DNA of 64,000 nucleotides from Candidatus Ruminococcus avistercoris (GCA_019120315.1 DWVJ01000031.1:62001-126000), one strand, 5' to 3'. Shown: positions 44,171 through 53,368, numbered from the stretch's first letter. Notes: generated by a model from the letters alone, not told the origin. Program-made: numbers and translations.

Positions 44171-44204
44171 ATCTTACACGATCCGCATTAAAACAGGATT
44201 AGAA
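44171..44204 (-). promoter_or_regulatory. Response-regulator promoter with 11-bp-spaced repeats
   Basis: Minus strand TTCTAAT (44198-44204) and TTTTAAT (44187-44193), 11 bp apart, ahead of a -10-like TAAGAT (44171-44176). Same motif and spacing as the PepSY promoter. Confidence 0.55.
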
Positions 44205-44206
44205 AA

Positions 44207-44647
44207 TCACAGCTGATCCAGGACGATGGTAAAGGGACCGTCGTTGACAAGGGAAACCTGCATCTGCGCGCCAAAGACGCCGCCTTCCACCATATCGACA
44301 TATTCTTTGGCTTTTTCCAGCATATACTCATAGAGCGGTTCAGCCAGATCCGGGGAAGCGGCCTCGATAAAGCTGGGCCGGTTTCCTTTCTTACAGTTGG
44401 CATAGAGGGTAAACTGAGAAACCAGCAGCAGCTCTCCCCCCACGTCCAGCAGGGATAAATTTGTTTTTCCCTTTTCGTCTTCAAAGATCCGAAGATCAAC
44501 CAGCTTTTTTAGATAACGGTCCGCCGTCTCTTTCGTGTCCTCCGGTGCGATACCCACAAATACCAACAGTCCCTTGTATATTTCTCCCACGGTTTTGCCC
44601 TCTACCGTTACTTTGGCTTCCTTTACTCTTTGTATCACCAGTTTCAT
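44207..44647 (-). CDS. dtd: D-aminoacyl-tRNA deacylase
   Basis: A 146-residue enzyme; ATG 44647 with GGAGGAC upstream, rather than the longer open frame to 44683. It removes D-amino acids mischarged on tRNA. Motifs are [15 protein letters not shown], the active-site SQFTLYA and the Gly-Pro chiral filter in [11 protein letters not shown]. Length is normal. Divergently transcribed from ttcA. Confidence 0.95.
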   Translation of the reverse strand: MKLVIQRVKEAKVTVEGKTVGEIYKGLLVFVGIAPEDTKETADRYLKKLVDLRIFEDEKGKTNLSLLDVGGELLLVSQFTLYANCKKGNRPSFIEAASPDLAEPLYEYMLEKAKEYVDMVEGGVFGAQMQVSLVNDGPFTIVLDQL

Positions 44648-44816
44648 ATAGTCCTCCTTATCTGACGGTACCTTTTCCGTCAATAAATAATATTCCTGAT
44701 CCTATTATCCATGATACCATAATTTCCCTTCCTTATGCCATTGTTCCCTAAAAAAATCATTTCCTTTTAAGCTAATTTCAAGTATAATACCCAAAGGACA
44801 GAAAGGAGAACACATT

Positions 44817-45548
44817 ATGAAACTGCAGCAGCTTCTCAGCTATACACGAAAAGCCGTGGATGAATATCAGATGATCGAGACAGGCGATAAGATCGCCGTA
44901 GGAATCTCAGGCGGGAAAGACAGCCTGACGCTTTTGTATGCCCTGCACGGGCTGAAACGGTTCTATCCCCGCCCCTTTACCATAGAAGCCATCACCGTTG
45001 ACCTGGGACACCCAGGCTTTCATCTGGATCGGATCGCGGATCTTTGCCGCACTCTGGAAGTGCCTTATACTGTCGTACACACCGACATCGCCAGAATTAT
45101 TTTCGATGAGCGAAAAGAAACCAACCCCTGCTCCCTCTGTGCAAAAATGCGCAAAGGAGCGTTGAATGAAGCCATAAAAAAAGCAGGCTGCAATAAAGTA
45201 GCCTACGCGCACCATAAGGATGATATCATTGAAACCATGCTCATGTCTTTGATCTATGAAGGGCGGTTTCATTCCTTTTCCCCGAAAACTTATCTGGACC
45301 GTATGGATCTGACTGTGATCCGTCCCCTCATGTTTGTGGATGAAATGGATGTCCGCGGTTTTCAGAAGCTGTATCAGCTTCCCGTGGAAAAAAGCGCCTG
45401 TCCCGCAGACGGCCACACCAAACGGGAATACGTCAAAAATCTGATCCGGCAGCTGACCGCAGAAAATCCGGGCGTCAGAGAGAGGATGTTTGCCGCTGTA
45501 ATCAACGGCAATATCCCCGGCTGGCCTGCCCGGACTTCCGGAAAATAA
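44817..45548 (+). CDS. ttcA: tRNA 2-thiocytidine biosynthesis protein, TtcA family
   Basis: A 243-residue ATP-pyrophosphatase preceded by AAAGGAGAA. It has the PP-loop VGISGGKDSLTLL, the PCSLC cysteine pair for the Fe-S cluster/thiolation, and HHKDDIIETMLMSLIYEGRFHS. Bacterial TtcA adds sulfur to C32 of tRNA. Shorter than the E. coli enzyme (~310) but typical of Firmicute members. Convergent with the next gene, 8 bp apart. Confidence 0.9.
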   Translation: MKLQQLLSYTRKAVDEYQMIETGDKIAVGISGGKDSLTLLYALHGLKRFYPRPFTIEAITVDLGHPGFHLDRIADLCRTLEVPYTVVHTDIARIIFDERKETNPCSLCAKMRKGALNEAIKKAGCNKVAYAHHKDDIIETMLMSLIYEGRFHSFSPKTYLDRMDLTVIRPLMFVDEMDVRGFQKLYQLPVEKSACPADGHTKREYVKNLIRQLTAENPGVRERMFAAVINGNIPGWPARTSGK

Positions 45549-45556
45549 GAGAATGT

Positions 45557-46186
45557 TTACTCTCTGCTTTCGCGCTGTGCGATGGCATTCTTTATCATGG
45601 CGATGCATCCGTCGATACCAAACCGTCCGCTGTCAAGGCACATATGGTAGCTGGAGGCGTCGCCCCATTTTTTATTGCTGTAATAGTTATAATAGCTGGC
45701 TCGTTTTTTATCCGTCTTGGTGATCCGATCCTTGGCTTTGGCATCTGTCAGATCGTATTTTTGCGCAATCCGGCGGATCCGGTTTTTCATACTGCTGTGG
45801 ATATACACGCTGATGCAGTTGCTGTACTCCTCCAGCGCATAATCCGCACACCTTCCGACGATCACGCAGGGTCCTTCATTGGCAATCGCCTTGATGGCGT
45901 TGAACTGAGCCAGGAAGATCTTCTGATTGATCGGCATATCCGTAAAGGACGAAGAAGTGTAGCCGAAGGAATAAGTGTCCATAACCAGGGAATACAGGAA
46001 ACTGTTGGTGGGCTTTTCATCATGATTCTCAAAAAGCTCCTCGCAGATACCGCTGTCCTTGGCTGCCCTGGACAGTAATTCTTTATCATAAAAAGGGATC
46101 TCCAGCTCTTCCGCCAGTTTCTTCCCGATTTCTCTTCCGCCGCTTCCGTACTGCCGGCTGATGGTGATGATCGTGTTGGTTTTCAT
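45557..46186 (-). CDS. Cytidylate kinase-like family protein
   Basis: A 209-residue P-loop kinase of the AAA_16/cytidylate kinase-like family. P-loop ISRQYGSGGREIGKKLAEEL lies at the N-terminus, and a second conserved block is GPCVIVGRCADYALEEYSN. These are not the canonical CMP kinase (which has a ~220-residue different insert); substrate unknown. It starts after GAAGGGAG-type site and stands alone. Confidence 0.85.
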   Translation of the reverse strand: MKTNTIITISRQYGSGGREIGKKLAEELEIPFYDKELLSRAAKDSGICEELFENHDEKPTNSFLYSLVMDTYSFGYTSSSFTDMPINQKIFLAQFNAIKAIANEGPCVIVGRCADYALEEYSNCISVYIHSSMKNRIRRIAQKYDLTDAKAKDRITKTDKKRASYYNYYSNKKWGDASSYHMCLDSGRFGIDGCIAMIKNAIAQRESRE

Positions 46187-46278
46187 ATCAATGCACTCCC
46201 TTCTCTGATAAATTCTTGCAATAATGTCTTTCTTATCGCTTATTATACATTATTTTCACCGAAAAGTACACTAATATT

Positions 46279-47187
46279 TCATAATTTTCGTAATAATTGC
46301 TCAAAATACTCCGGAAGTGGTGCAGTAAACTCCAGATATTCCCCGGTGACCGGATGAAGGAATCCCAAAACCATGGCGTGCAGACACTGCCCCTGGAGTC
46401 GAAAGGGACATTTTGCCGGCCCGTAAATCTCATCCCCCAGCAGCGGATGACCGATATGGGACATGTGCACCCGGATCTGATGCGTCCTGCCGGTTTCCAG
46501 CCTGCACTCGATATACGTGTAATCGCCGAACCGTTCCAGTACCCGGTAATGAGTGACAGCCCTTTTCCCGTTCCGGTAATTGACCGCCATTTTTTTCCGA
46601 TCCACCGGATGACGGCCGATGGGAGCGTCCACCGTGCCTTCGTCTTCCCTGATATTGTGATGAACGACGGCCCGGTACCGCCGGGTGATGGAATGCTCCT
46701 TCAGCTGCGCGGCCAACGACTGATGAGCCAGATCTGTCTTGCAGACCACCAGCGCCCCCGTCGTATCTTTGTCGATCCGATGGACAATTCCCGGCCGCTG
46801 TACGCCGTTAATCCCGGACAGCTGTCCCGAACAGTGGTACAAAAGGGCGTTGACCAGCGTTCCGCTGCTGTGGCCGGCAGAGGGATGCACCACCATGCCT
46901 TTGGGCTTGTTGACCACCAGAAGCTCCGGATCCTCGTAAAGAATATCCAAAGGGATATCCTCCGGCAGGATATCCACAGGTTCCTCATCGGGAAGCGTCA
47001 CCATCACCCTGTCCTGTACATTCAGTTTAAAACTGGCTTTTTCCGGACGGTCATTCACCGTCACGTACCCTTCCTTAATCAGTTTTTGCAGATAAGAACG
47101 GGAAACCCCGTCCAGATAATCAGACAAAGCCTTATCCAGACGGGTTCCCTTAAGTTCCTCATTTATCGGAAGATGATATGTTTCCAT
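46279..47187 (-). CDS. rluD: RluD family pseudouridine synthase
   Basis: A 302-residue enzyme. ATG 47187 is preferred, as it has AAAGGA about 10 bases upstream; a second ATG, 47199, lies directly on that sequence. The S4 domain at residues 1-80 (GTRLDKALSDYLDGVSRSYLQKL) precedes the catalytic HRIDKDTTGALVVCKT, with the nucleophilic Asp. It likely modifies 23S U1911/1915/1917. Overlaps lspA by 29 bp, forming the lspA-rluD pair seen in many Gram-positives. Confidence 0.93.
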   Translation of the reverse strand: METYHLPINEELKGTRLDKALSDYLDGVSRSYLQKLIKEGYVTVNDRPEKASFKLNVQDRVMVTLPDEEPVDILPEDIPLDILYEDPELLVVNKPKGMVVHPSAGHSSGTLVNALLYHCSGQLSGINGVQRPGIVHRIDKDTTGALVVCKTDLAHQSLAAQLKEHSITRRYRAVVHHNIREDEGTVDAPIGRHPVDRKKMAVNYRNGKRAVTHYRVLERFGDYTYIECRLETGRTHQIRVHMSHIGHPLLGDEIYGPAKCPFRLQGQCLHAMVLGFLHPVTGEYLEFTAPLPEYFEQLLRKL

Positions 47188-47722
47188 CGTGTTTTCCATC
47201 CTTTTTCAAAAAAGCAAAATCTTCCTCTTCCTTATAATAAAACAAAATAAAAAAGACGAGAAGGAATACCGATACTGTCACATAAATATCGGCCACATTA
47301 AAAACGGGGAAGTCGATGCAGGAAGCATAAAAGAAATCGACCACATAGTTCAGGCGAATCCGATCGATCAGATTTCCCACCGCTCCCGCGGCAATGCCCA
47401 CCCCCAGCGCCGCCAGCGGCAGATAATGGCTTTGCTTTGGCAGGCGCAGGTAAAACCAGATGATAAAAATCAAAAACACCGCGCACAGCAGGATAAACAC
47501 CCACTGCTGGTTCTGCAGGATGCCAAAAGCCGCGCCTCTGTTTTCCAGATAATGCAGCTGAAAGACGCCGGGAATCAGGATGATATCCGGCTGATCCTTC
47601 AGATGGAGGACCGCCAGATGTTTCGTCCATTGATCCAGGGCGATCAGTACCAGCAGGCCAATCAGTCCCGTGATGTACCAAGCTGCACCCTTTTGCTGTC
47701 CTTTCCCATACTTCTCTTTCAT
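47159..47722 (-). CDS. lspA: Lipoprotein signal peptidase (signal peptidase II)
   Basis: A 187-residue membrane protease with four transmembrane helices. Catalytic Asp residues are in VGNLIDRIRLNYVVDFF and FPVFNVADIYVTV. It has a longer than usual polar C-terminal tail (KKDGKHDGNISSSDK). Overlaps aroB by 4 bp and rluD by 29 bp. Confidence 0.95.
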   Translation of the reverse strand: MKEKYGKGQQKGAAWYITGLIGLLVLIALDQWTKHLAVLHLKDQPDIILIPGVFQLHYLENRGAAFGILQNQQWVFILLCAVFLIFIIWFYLRLPKQSHYLPLAALGVGIAAGAVGNLIDRIRLNYVVDFFYASCIDFPVFNVADIYVTVSVFLLVFFILFYYKEEEDFAFLKKDGKHDGNISSSDK

Positions 47723-48822
47723 GCTCGATCTCCTGCCCCTAGAATGTAATCGATGGCGGACAGTATCTCCTCATCGGATACCGACCGGTCGATAATCCCA
47801 TGACCTATCTGCTCCAGCAGAATAAACTTGACCTTGCCCTGCTCCATCTTCTTGTCAGATTTTGTCGCTTTTAAGACGTCCTGCGCTTTTGGCCCCTCAA
47901 CAGTCACCGGCAGCTGGAACCACCTGTTTCCCTGCTCGATCAATGCGAGATCTTCCCGGCTGATCAGTCCTCTTTTCCAGGAAATCCAGGCTGCCGCCAC
48001 CGTTCCCAGCGCTACGCACTGCCCGTGCTGCATCTGGAAATCCATCAGCTTTTCCACTGCATGCCCGATGGTATGGCCCAGATTCAAAACCGCTCTTTCT
48101 CCCTGCTCCGTAGGGTCGTTCTCCACCACTGCCTTTTTGATCCGGCAGCTTCCTTTAATCATATCAATCAGAACGTCTCCCTCTTTTGCCGCAATCTTTT
48201 CTCTGTTTTCCAGCACCCACCGGTAATAGTTCTCATCCCGGATCAGACCGGATTTCAAGACCTCGCCCATGCCGCTGGCAAACTGTACATCCGGCAGGGT
48301 CCGCAGTGTCTCCATGGCCATATAAACCAGCCGGGGCTGATGAAAAGCCCCCACCATGTTTTTGAACCGGTCGAAATCCACACCCGTTTTCCCGCCGATG
48401 CTGCTGTCCACCTGCGCCAGCAGCGTGGTGGGGATCTGAATGAAATCGATCCCTCTCAGATAAGTGGCGGCGGCAAAGCCGGTCAGATCCCCTGTCACCC
48501 CTCCTCCGAGGGCTACCAGTACATCCTTTCGCTCAAAATGATGTTCGATCAGACTGGTATACAATTTCTTTACCGTATCCAGCGTCTTGTTTTCTTCTCC
48601 TGCTTCAAAAACAAAATCCGTCACCTGCGCAAACACCGGCTGCAGGCTGCTTCGCACCTTCTCCAGATAGAGCGGTGCGATACAGGTATCGGTGACAATG
48701 CAGGCCTTTCTTCCGGAATCGTACAGAGACGATACCGCTTCCTGCAGCCCGGAAAAGGTATCGTCCCAGACAATTTCATAACAAAATTCATGCTCCCGTT
48801 CCACAGTCATCTGTTGTCTCAT
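47719..48822 (-). CDS. aroB: 3-dehydroquinate synthase
   Basis: A 367-residue NAD/metal-dependent enzyme for the second shikimate-pathway step. Visible are ALGGGVTGDLTGFAAATYLRGI, QVDSSIGGKTGVDF, and LNLGHTIGHAVEKLM. ATG 48822 has GGGAGG six bases upstream. Overlaps lspA by ATGA. Sits unusually between ylmH and lspA; other shikimate genes are not in the window. Confidence 0.97.
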   Translation of the reverse strand: MRQQMTVEREHEFCYEIVWDDTFSGLQEAVSSLYDSGRKACIVTDTCIAPLYLEKVRSSLQPVFAQVTDFVFEAGEENKTLDTVKKLYTSLIEHHFERKDVLVALGGGVTGDLTGFAAATYLRGIDFIQIPTTLLAQVDSSIGGKTGVDFDRFKNMVGAFHQPRLVYMAMETLRTLPDVQFASGMGEVLKSGLIRDENYYRWVLENREKIAAKEGDVLIDMIKGSCRIKKAVVENDPTEQGERAVLNLGHTIGHAVEKLMDFQMQHGQCVALGTVAAAWISWKRGLISREDLALIEQGNRWFQLPVTVEGPKAQDVLKATKSDKKMEQGKVKFILLEQIGHGIIDRSVSDEEILSAIDYILGAGDRA

Positions 48823-48835
48823 CTTTTTCCTCCCG

Positions 48836-49588
48836 TCATCTGTAACGATTGATCCAAATCCGGCATCTCCCCTTTTTCGTTTGGGAAAGGATGCCCATAT
48901 ACTGAAATTTCCCCATTCCCCTCACGGAAACGATATCTTTCTCCTTCAGGGAATGGCCGTTGGAAGTTACCATTTTTCCGTTTACAAAGACCCGTCCGCC
49001 TTCGATCAGGCCTGTGATACCGCTTCTGGATGTAGCGAAGGCCGCGCCGATGACGCTGTCCAGCCGGGCAGAAGCCACCGTAGCCGTCAGCTCCTGATAC
49101 GAACGTGCCGCATTCACCGAAGAAGGATCCACGGCTTTTACATAAACCATGCTTCTCCCCACACGGGTAAGTTCGCGGCAAATAAATTCTTCCATCCGCT
49201 GTACGCAAAAGACATAGGCGCACCCTTCTTCCGTCAGGATATCCCCAAGCATGCTTCTCTCGATTCCAAGATTCACAAGCGCTCCCAGATAATCCCGATG
49301 TCCCGGCGGCCGGCTGAATTTACGGTCCGCCGCCTCGATTTTCAAACAAACGATGGGAAAAGTCCATTCATAAGAAAGAGCATCAGGTATAAATGCTGTT
49401 ATCTGACGCTCTGACATTTCATAACCACCGAAGGATCTTTGGCTGACGCCCCATCTGCGGACATCCAGGTTATTTATCATATGAAGTTCGTTCAGATCCA
49501 GGAAATCTGTAAATGTAACGATATCCCTCTGGTAAGCGCTGCAGCACAGTTCCTGAATCCTTTTTCTGAAAAACTCATCCTTATCCAT
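48836..49588 (-). CDS. ylmH: YlmH-family S4-domain RNA-binding protein
   Basis: A 250-residue protein with a YlmH-type N-terminal half (FTDFLDLNELHMINNL) and an S4 domain toward the C-terminus (SRSGITGLIEGGRVFVNGKMV). YlmH has been linked to ribosome rescue or division-cluster RNA binding. Located immediately after sepF, as in the B. subtilis ylmD-H cluster. Confidence 0.9.
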   Translation of the reverse strand: MDKDEFFRKRIQELCCSAYQRDIVTFTDFLDLNELHMINNLDVRRWGVSQRSFGGYEMSERQITAFIPDALSYEWTFPIVCLKIEAADRKFSRPPGHRDYLGALVNLGIERSMLGDILTEEGCAYVFCVQRMEEFICRELTRVGRSMVYVKAVDPSSVNAARSYQELTATVASARLDSVIGAAFATSRSGITGLIEGGRVFVNGKMVTSNGHSLKEKDIVSVRGMGKFQYMGILSQTKKGRCRIWINRYR

Positions 49589-49593
49589 AATAC

Positions 49594-50196
49594 TTAGAAA
49601 CTGGTGCGGATAGGCGGAAGATCGAAGGCGCCGCTTAAGATCTCCTGGATATCTCCGGAAACCTCCACATTATCCGGTGTAAGGATAAAGATATAACTGG
49701 AAATCTTCTGCAGTCCGCCGCCGATGGAGTAGCAGGAACCTGACGAAAAGTCGATAATTCTCTGGGCAACCTCCACATCGATTCCCTCCAGATTCAAAAC
49801 TACGGTACAGTGCGCAATCAGCGTATCCGCGATATCTCTGGTGTCTTCCATAGAAGTCGGTTTGATCACGCAGACCTCCATAGTATTGCCTCCTGACTTT
49901 CTGCGCATCGGCGTAACCTTGCTGGAAGTTGTCGTCCTGCTCTGATGCTTGATCGGTTTTACCTCTTTGATGACGGTGTCGGTGTTTTTGGTCTTTTTGG
50001 CGGTTCTGGATTTTTCAAAAGGATCGTCCAGATCATCCAGCTCGTCCAACTCCTGATCTTTGTCTTTTTTCTTGAAAAAATGACGTTTCGGTTTTTCTTC
50101 TTCTTCCTCCATATCTTCATCATCGAAGAACTCGTCGTCGTCATCATAGTCGTCATTTAAACGAATGGCATCCAAAAACTTGTCTAATACGCTCAT
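49594..50196 (-). CDS. sepF: Cell division protein SepF
   Basis: A 200-residue FtsZ-membrane anchor. The N-terminal amphipathic helix MSVLDKFLDAIRLN is followed by an acidic and Lys-rich linker (15-100) and the SepF core (about 103-190): EVCVIKPTSMEDTRDIADTLI, NLEGIDVEVAQRIIDFSSGSCYSI. The 200-residue length is above the ~150 of B. subtilis because of the linker. Upstream yggS is only 9 bp away. Confidence 0.95.
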   Translation of the reverse strand: MSVLDKFLDAIRLNDDYDDDDEFFDDEDMEEEEEKPKRHFFKKKDKDQELDELDDLDDPFEKSRTAKKTKNTDTVIKEVKPIKHQSRTTTSSKVTPMRRKSGGNTMEVCVIKPTSMEDTRDIADTLIAHCTVVLNLEGIDVEVAQRIIDFSSGSCYSIGGGLQKISSYIFILTPDNVEVSGDIQEILSGAFDLPPIRTSF

Positions 50197-50205
50197 GTTA
50201 TACTC

Positions 50206-50916
50206 CTATCTGTTTTCCAATGGTTTCACTGAGTAATCCCTCTCGCCGAAAATGCCGGTCCCCACACGGACCATGGTGGCTCCTTCCTCAACTGCCACTT
50301 CATAATCTCCGGTCATACCCATACTCAGGATATTCACATTAACATTATTCATGTTTTTCCCCTTCATGTCAACACCTAATTGCCGCAATTTCCGGAAAAC
50401 CGGACGATTTTCTTCCGGATCCGACACGTAAGGAGCGATTGTCATCAGTCCTTCTATCCGGATATTGGGAAGAGAGGAAATCTGTTTTGCCAGAGTCATT
50501 GCCTCATCACAGCCGACTCCGTATTTGGATTCTTCTCCCGCCACATTTACTTCCAGCAAAATGGGAACGGTAACGTCCTTTTTGACAGCTTCCTGACTGA
50601 TCGTTTCCGCCAGACGCAAAGAATCCACCGAATGAATCAGAGCAGTCTGTCCGACAATGTACTTCACCTTATTTCGCTGCAGATGACCGATCATATGCCA
50701 CCGCACGTCGCCAGGCATCTCCTCATATTTCCGGGTAATTTCCTGAACTTTATTTTCTCCGAAATCCCGCTGCCCTGCATCATAAGCTTCCCGCATCATT
50801 TCCACCGGTTTCGTCTTACTGACAGCGATCAGTGTAACTTCATCAGGATCTCTCCCGACTCGTCTGCAGGCAGCTTCAATCCTTTCTCTCACCGTCTTCA
50901 GGTTTTCCTGTACCAT
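50206..50916 (-). CDS. yggS: YggS/PLPBP family pyridoxal phosphate-binding protein
   Basis: A 236-residue PLP homeostasis protein. It begins VRERIEAACRRVGRDPDEVTLIAVSKTKP with the PLP Lys in AVSKTKP. Typical blocks GENKVQEI, WHMIGHLQRNK and IEGLMTIAPY are visible, ending with MGMTGDYEVAVEEGATMVRVGTGIFG. In B. subtilis the homologue ylmE lies next to sepF (ylmF), as here. Confidence 0.95.
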   Translation of the reverse strand: MVQENLKTVRERIEAACRRVGRDPDEVTLIAVSKTKPVEMMREAYDAGQRDFGENKVQEITRKYEEMPGDVRWHMIGHLQRNKVKYIVGQTALIHSVDSLRLAETISQEAVKKDVTVPILLEVNVAGEESKYGVGCDEAMTLAKQISSLPNIRIEGLMTIAPYVSDPEENRPVFRKLRQLGVDMKGKNMNNVNVNILSMGMTGDYEVAVEEGATMVRVGTGIFGERDYSVKPLENR

Positions 50917-50939
50917 ACTGACACATCTCCTTTTACCAA

Positions 50940-52376
50940 TTAGTACAATATTTCCTCTTCTTTTACCGTGCTGCTGTCGTAAACAATATTATCGTAAAGG
51001 GCGATCCCGTAATCGGTGCCCGTTTCCACAATACAGTACTCTTCATTCTGATCGATAATAGATATCCTTCTAAAAACAGCGTACCCTCTGTTGGTGGAAT
51101 AAACGCCCTCTAAGGGCATGGTATCCCGGATCGTATAACGCTCCGTGGAATTTGGTTTTACCAGCACATCTCCCTCCTCAAAGGCGGTCATATCCACATA
51201 ATAGAAATCATCCTGCTGTGCGTAGACGGTAGTGCTGACAAATTCCGTGGAATTTTCTCCGTCCGCTCCCTCGACTTCTTTGAGAAAACCGATTTCATCA
51301 CTGTCATTTCCCGTCGTCTCATACCCTGTGGGTATCACGTAAAAGTCTTTATTCACAATGGAGGAAAGCGGGATTTTAAGCCCGGTCTCCGTATTGGTCA
51401 CCAGTTCAATCTCCACAAAACGATCCGACGCATACCGAATCATCCCATTGGTAAAGGTGATTTTCGCATAATAGCCGTCTTCTCTTGTGAGCAGTGTAAA
51501 CTTGCCCGTCTGAGTCAGTCCGTCCTTTACAAAGCGGACGCGCATATTCTCTCTGCCGGCCAAAGACACCACCTGGGTATCGGAAAGGGGGATATAAAGG
51601 GACCACACCTCGCTGGTGATCAGCTTATAGACGTCGTCGCCCACTTCCACCGTATCTTTGCGCAGATTGCTCTGCTGATAAGATTTCTGATTAAAATCAT
51701 CCAAAGTCAGATTTTCTTCTGTTACCTCTTCGTATCCGTCGCTGGAAAACTGGATCAGGCCGTCCGCCGGCGCGTAATTAACCGTCTCCCCACCGATGGT
51801 CTGCGGTTCGATGATATTCTGCCCTTCCTCCGTGCTCTGATCATTTTCATCCTTGTCCGTCTGCGAAGATGATCCGACGCTTTGCGGTACCTCACCCTCA
51901 TAACGAATCAGACTGCCTTCCAGTTCATATTTGAAGCTGTAGGTGTCATAGAAATTATCAGAATCAAATCCATTGGCAAACCGAGCCACACTGGAGCGCA
52001 CCTGCGCCAGCTGCTCATCGGTAAGCGGGACGGTACTTTCCGCCGCTTCTGTGCTTCCCACGGAATATACGGCGCCTTCTTTTTTCACTTTGGAATTATC
52101 CCTTGCATAATAAGTGATATCCCCTGACGTGCTGCTTTGAATCACCTGTTCGGATCGCAGGATCAAGGCGGTATAGGTCTGATTGCGTGACAAAGGACCG
52201 CTGGTCACCTGGTAGGAGGTTACATGGGTTGCTGTCAGATACATAATAACACTGATCAGCATATAAATAAACAGTGCGCCAAACAACATGGTCCCGATAT
52301 TCAGCGTTATCACTTTTCTGATATCGGAAAGATGGATGTCCGGACGCTTCCACTTCTTTTTCCTTCGAGATGGCAA
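50940..52376 (-). CDS. HlyD-like single-pass membrane protein of the sepF/yggS cluster
   Basis: A 478-residue protein, basic at the N-terminus (MPSRRKKKWKRP), one membrane segment (~28-52), and a long extracytoplasmic region with barrel-sandwich/HlyD-like strands (SGDITYYARDNSKVKKEGAVYSVG; IQFSSDGYEEV). Homologues in Lachnospiraceae are usually called HlyD-family adaptor and adjoin yggS-sepF, but no ABC exporter is nearby. Function is inferred to be envelope-related only. Confidence 0.7.
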   Translation of the reverse strand: MPSRRKKKWKRPDIHLSDIRKVITLNIGTMLFGALFIYMLISVIMYLTATHVTSYQVTSGPLSRNQTYTALILRSEQVIQSSTSGDITYYARDNSKVKKEGAVYSVGSTEAAESTVPLTDEQLAQVRSSVARFANGFDSDNFYDTYSFKYELEGSLIRYEGEVPQSVGSSSQTDKDENDQSTEEGQNIIEPQTIGGETVNYAPADGLIQFSSDGYEEVTEENLTLDDFNQKSYQQSNLRKDTVEVGDDVYKLITSEVWSLYIPLSDTQVVSLAGRENMRVRFVKDGLTQTGKFTLLTREDGYYAKITFTNGMIRYASDRFVEIELVTNTETGLKIPLSSIVNKDFYVIPTGYETTGNDSDEIGFLKEVEGADGENSTEFVSTTVYAQQDDFYYVDMTAFEEGDVLVKPNSTERYTIRDTMPLEGVYSTNRGYAVFRRISIIDQNEEYCIVETGTDYGIALYDNIVYDSSTVKEEEILY

Positions 52377-52427
52377 TTTTATGCCTCCTTATCTTACTAC
52401 TTATACTCCATAACATTACATTGTTTT

Positions 52428-52456
52428 ATTTTAGCATTTTCCTTACCATACCTCAA
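52428..52456 (-). promoter_or_regulatory. Predicted promoter of the HlyD-like/yggS/sepF unit
   Basis: Minus strand TTGAGG (52451-52456), 17-bp spacer, TAAAAT (52428-52433), about 51 bp upstream of the start codon. Confidence 0.5.
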
Positions 52457-52538
52457 GATGAAATTTACGGTTTCGGAATACTTCCCGCAAAATCAGGGCA
52501 GACTGTAAACAGACCAATGAAAATCAGGAGGAATGATC

Positions 52539-52760
52539 ATGAATACTTCAGGTTTGGATTACACTGCGCTGACCATTGCCCTTATAGGAGCCATAAACTG
52601 GGGACTGATCGGATTTTTCCGCTTTGACCTGGTCGCGTTCCTCTGCGGCAATATGTCCTGGATTTCCAGAATCATCTATGCTCTGGTGGGACTTTCCGGT
52701 CTTTACCTTCTCACCATGTACGGAAGAATCGTCTCCGGAAGAAGCGCACAGAGTATCTGA
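52539..52760 (+). CDS. DUF378 small membrane protein
   Basis: A 73-residue protein with two hydrophobic helices (ALTIALIGAINWGLIGFF and ISRIIYALVGLSGLYLL), the DUF378 pattern. ATG 52539 is preferred because AGGAGGA ends 6 bases earlier; an ATG at 52533 abuts that sequence. No known function. Confidence 0.85.
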   Translation: MNTSGLDYTALTIALIGAINWGLIGFFRFDLVAFLCGNMSWISRIIYALVGLSGLYLLTMYGRIVSGRSAQSI

Positions 52761-52816
52761 CCAGCGCGATACCTCGCTCATGCAAGCATAGCGGCCGCCC
52801 TCCGGGCGTATCGCAC

Positions 52817-52853
52817 AAAAAGAGGGGGCTGAAGACCTTTACTTCATCCCCCG
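52817..52853 (-). terminator. Intrinsic terminator after the P-loop gene
   Basis: On the minus strand, GGGGGATGAAG and CTTCAGCCCCC pair around a GTAAAGGT-type loop with one mismatch, then CTCTTTTTG. Follows the stop of the gene at 52882. Confidence 0.7.
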
Positions 52854-52881
52854 TATCTTTTCTATTTATAAAAAACGGTCG

Positions 52882-53301
52882 TCATGCGGAAATCGTCACT
52901 TTTCCTCTTAATGCGTCGCTGATTGCATTTTCGTTAATCGATACGCTGATCACGAAATCAACGCCGAATTTTTCACTGATCGCATCCAGCTGCAGGATCG
53001 TATCCGTCACATCCTCATCACCCAGCCGGGCAATCTTAATAAAGCTGTCCAGGTAGATCTGCTCCAGATCGTGATCCTGAGAAAGGATTCCGCAGATAAA
53101 ACCGATAAATTCATCACTGTTTTTTAACGGAAATCCGGACACGTCGATCAAACGGATTTTATTGTTCAGTTCATACATATGTTTCGTACTTTTATCCAGA
53201 TATACAATGTTGCCCCGGGCCTCCTGAATGGCCTCGTTCACCTTATCCAAGAGCTGCTTAGTCTTTCCTTCTCCTTTATCTCCAATAATCAATTGAACCA
53301 T
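52882..53301 (-). CDS. Small P-loop ATP-binding protein (unknown)
   Basis: A 139-residue cytosolic protein with a P-loop at the N-terminus, IIGDKGEGKTKQLLDKVN, and a Walker B-like acidic strand in EQIYLDSFIKIARLGDEDV. Such proteins in Lachnospiraceae are sometimes annotated as twitching-motility PilT-like. It lacks the PilT secretion-ATPase domains, so that name is misleading. It has its own promoter. Function unknown. Confidence 0.75.
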   Translation of the reverse strand: MVQLIIGDKGEGKTKQLLDKVNEAIQEARGNIVYLDKSTKHMYELNNKIRLIDVSGFPLKNSDEFIGFICGILSQDHDLEQIYLDSFIKIARLGDEDVTDTILQLDAISEKFGVDFVISVSINENAISDALRGKVTISA

Positions 53302-53368
53302 AGCAGTTTCCTCCTTAAGTCATCATTTAATATGTATTTTCACTAAAAATACATCATTTCATGGTATC

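Noticed and set aside
46297..47250. Long antisense reading frame (317 residues) over rluD
   Set aside because: Shadow of rluD/lspA: no ribosome binding site, no recognisable domain, and opposite to genes with clear catalytic motifs.
52882..53301. Twitching-motility PilT ATPase
   Set aside because: Only a P-loop and a Walker B-like strand in 139 residues; the PilT/PilB secretion-ATPase domains are absent.
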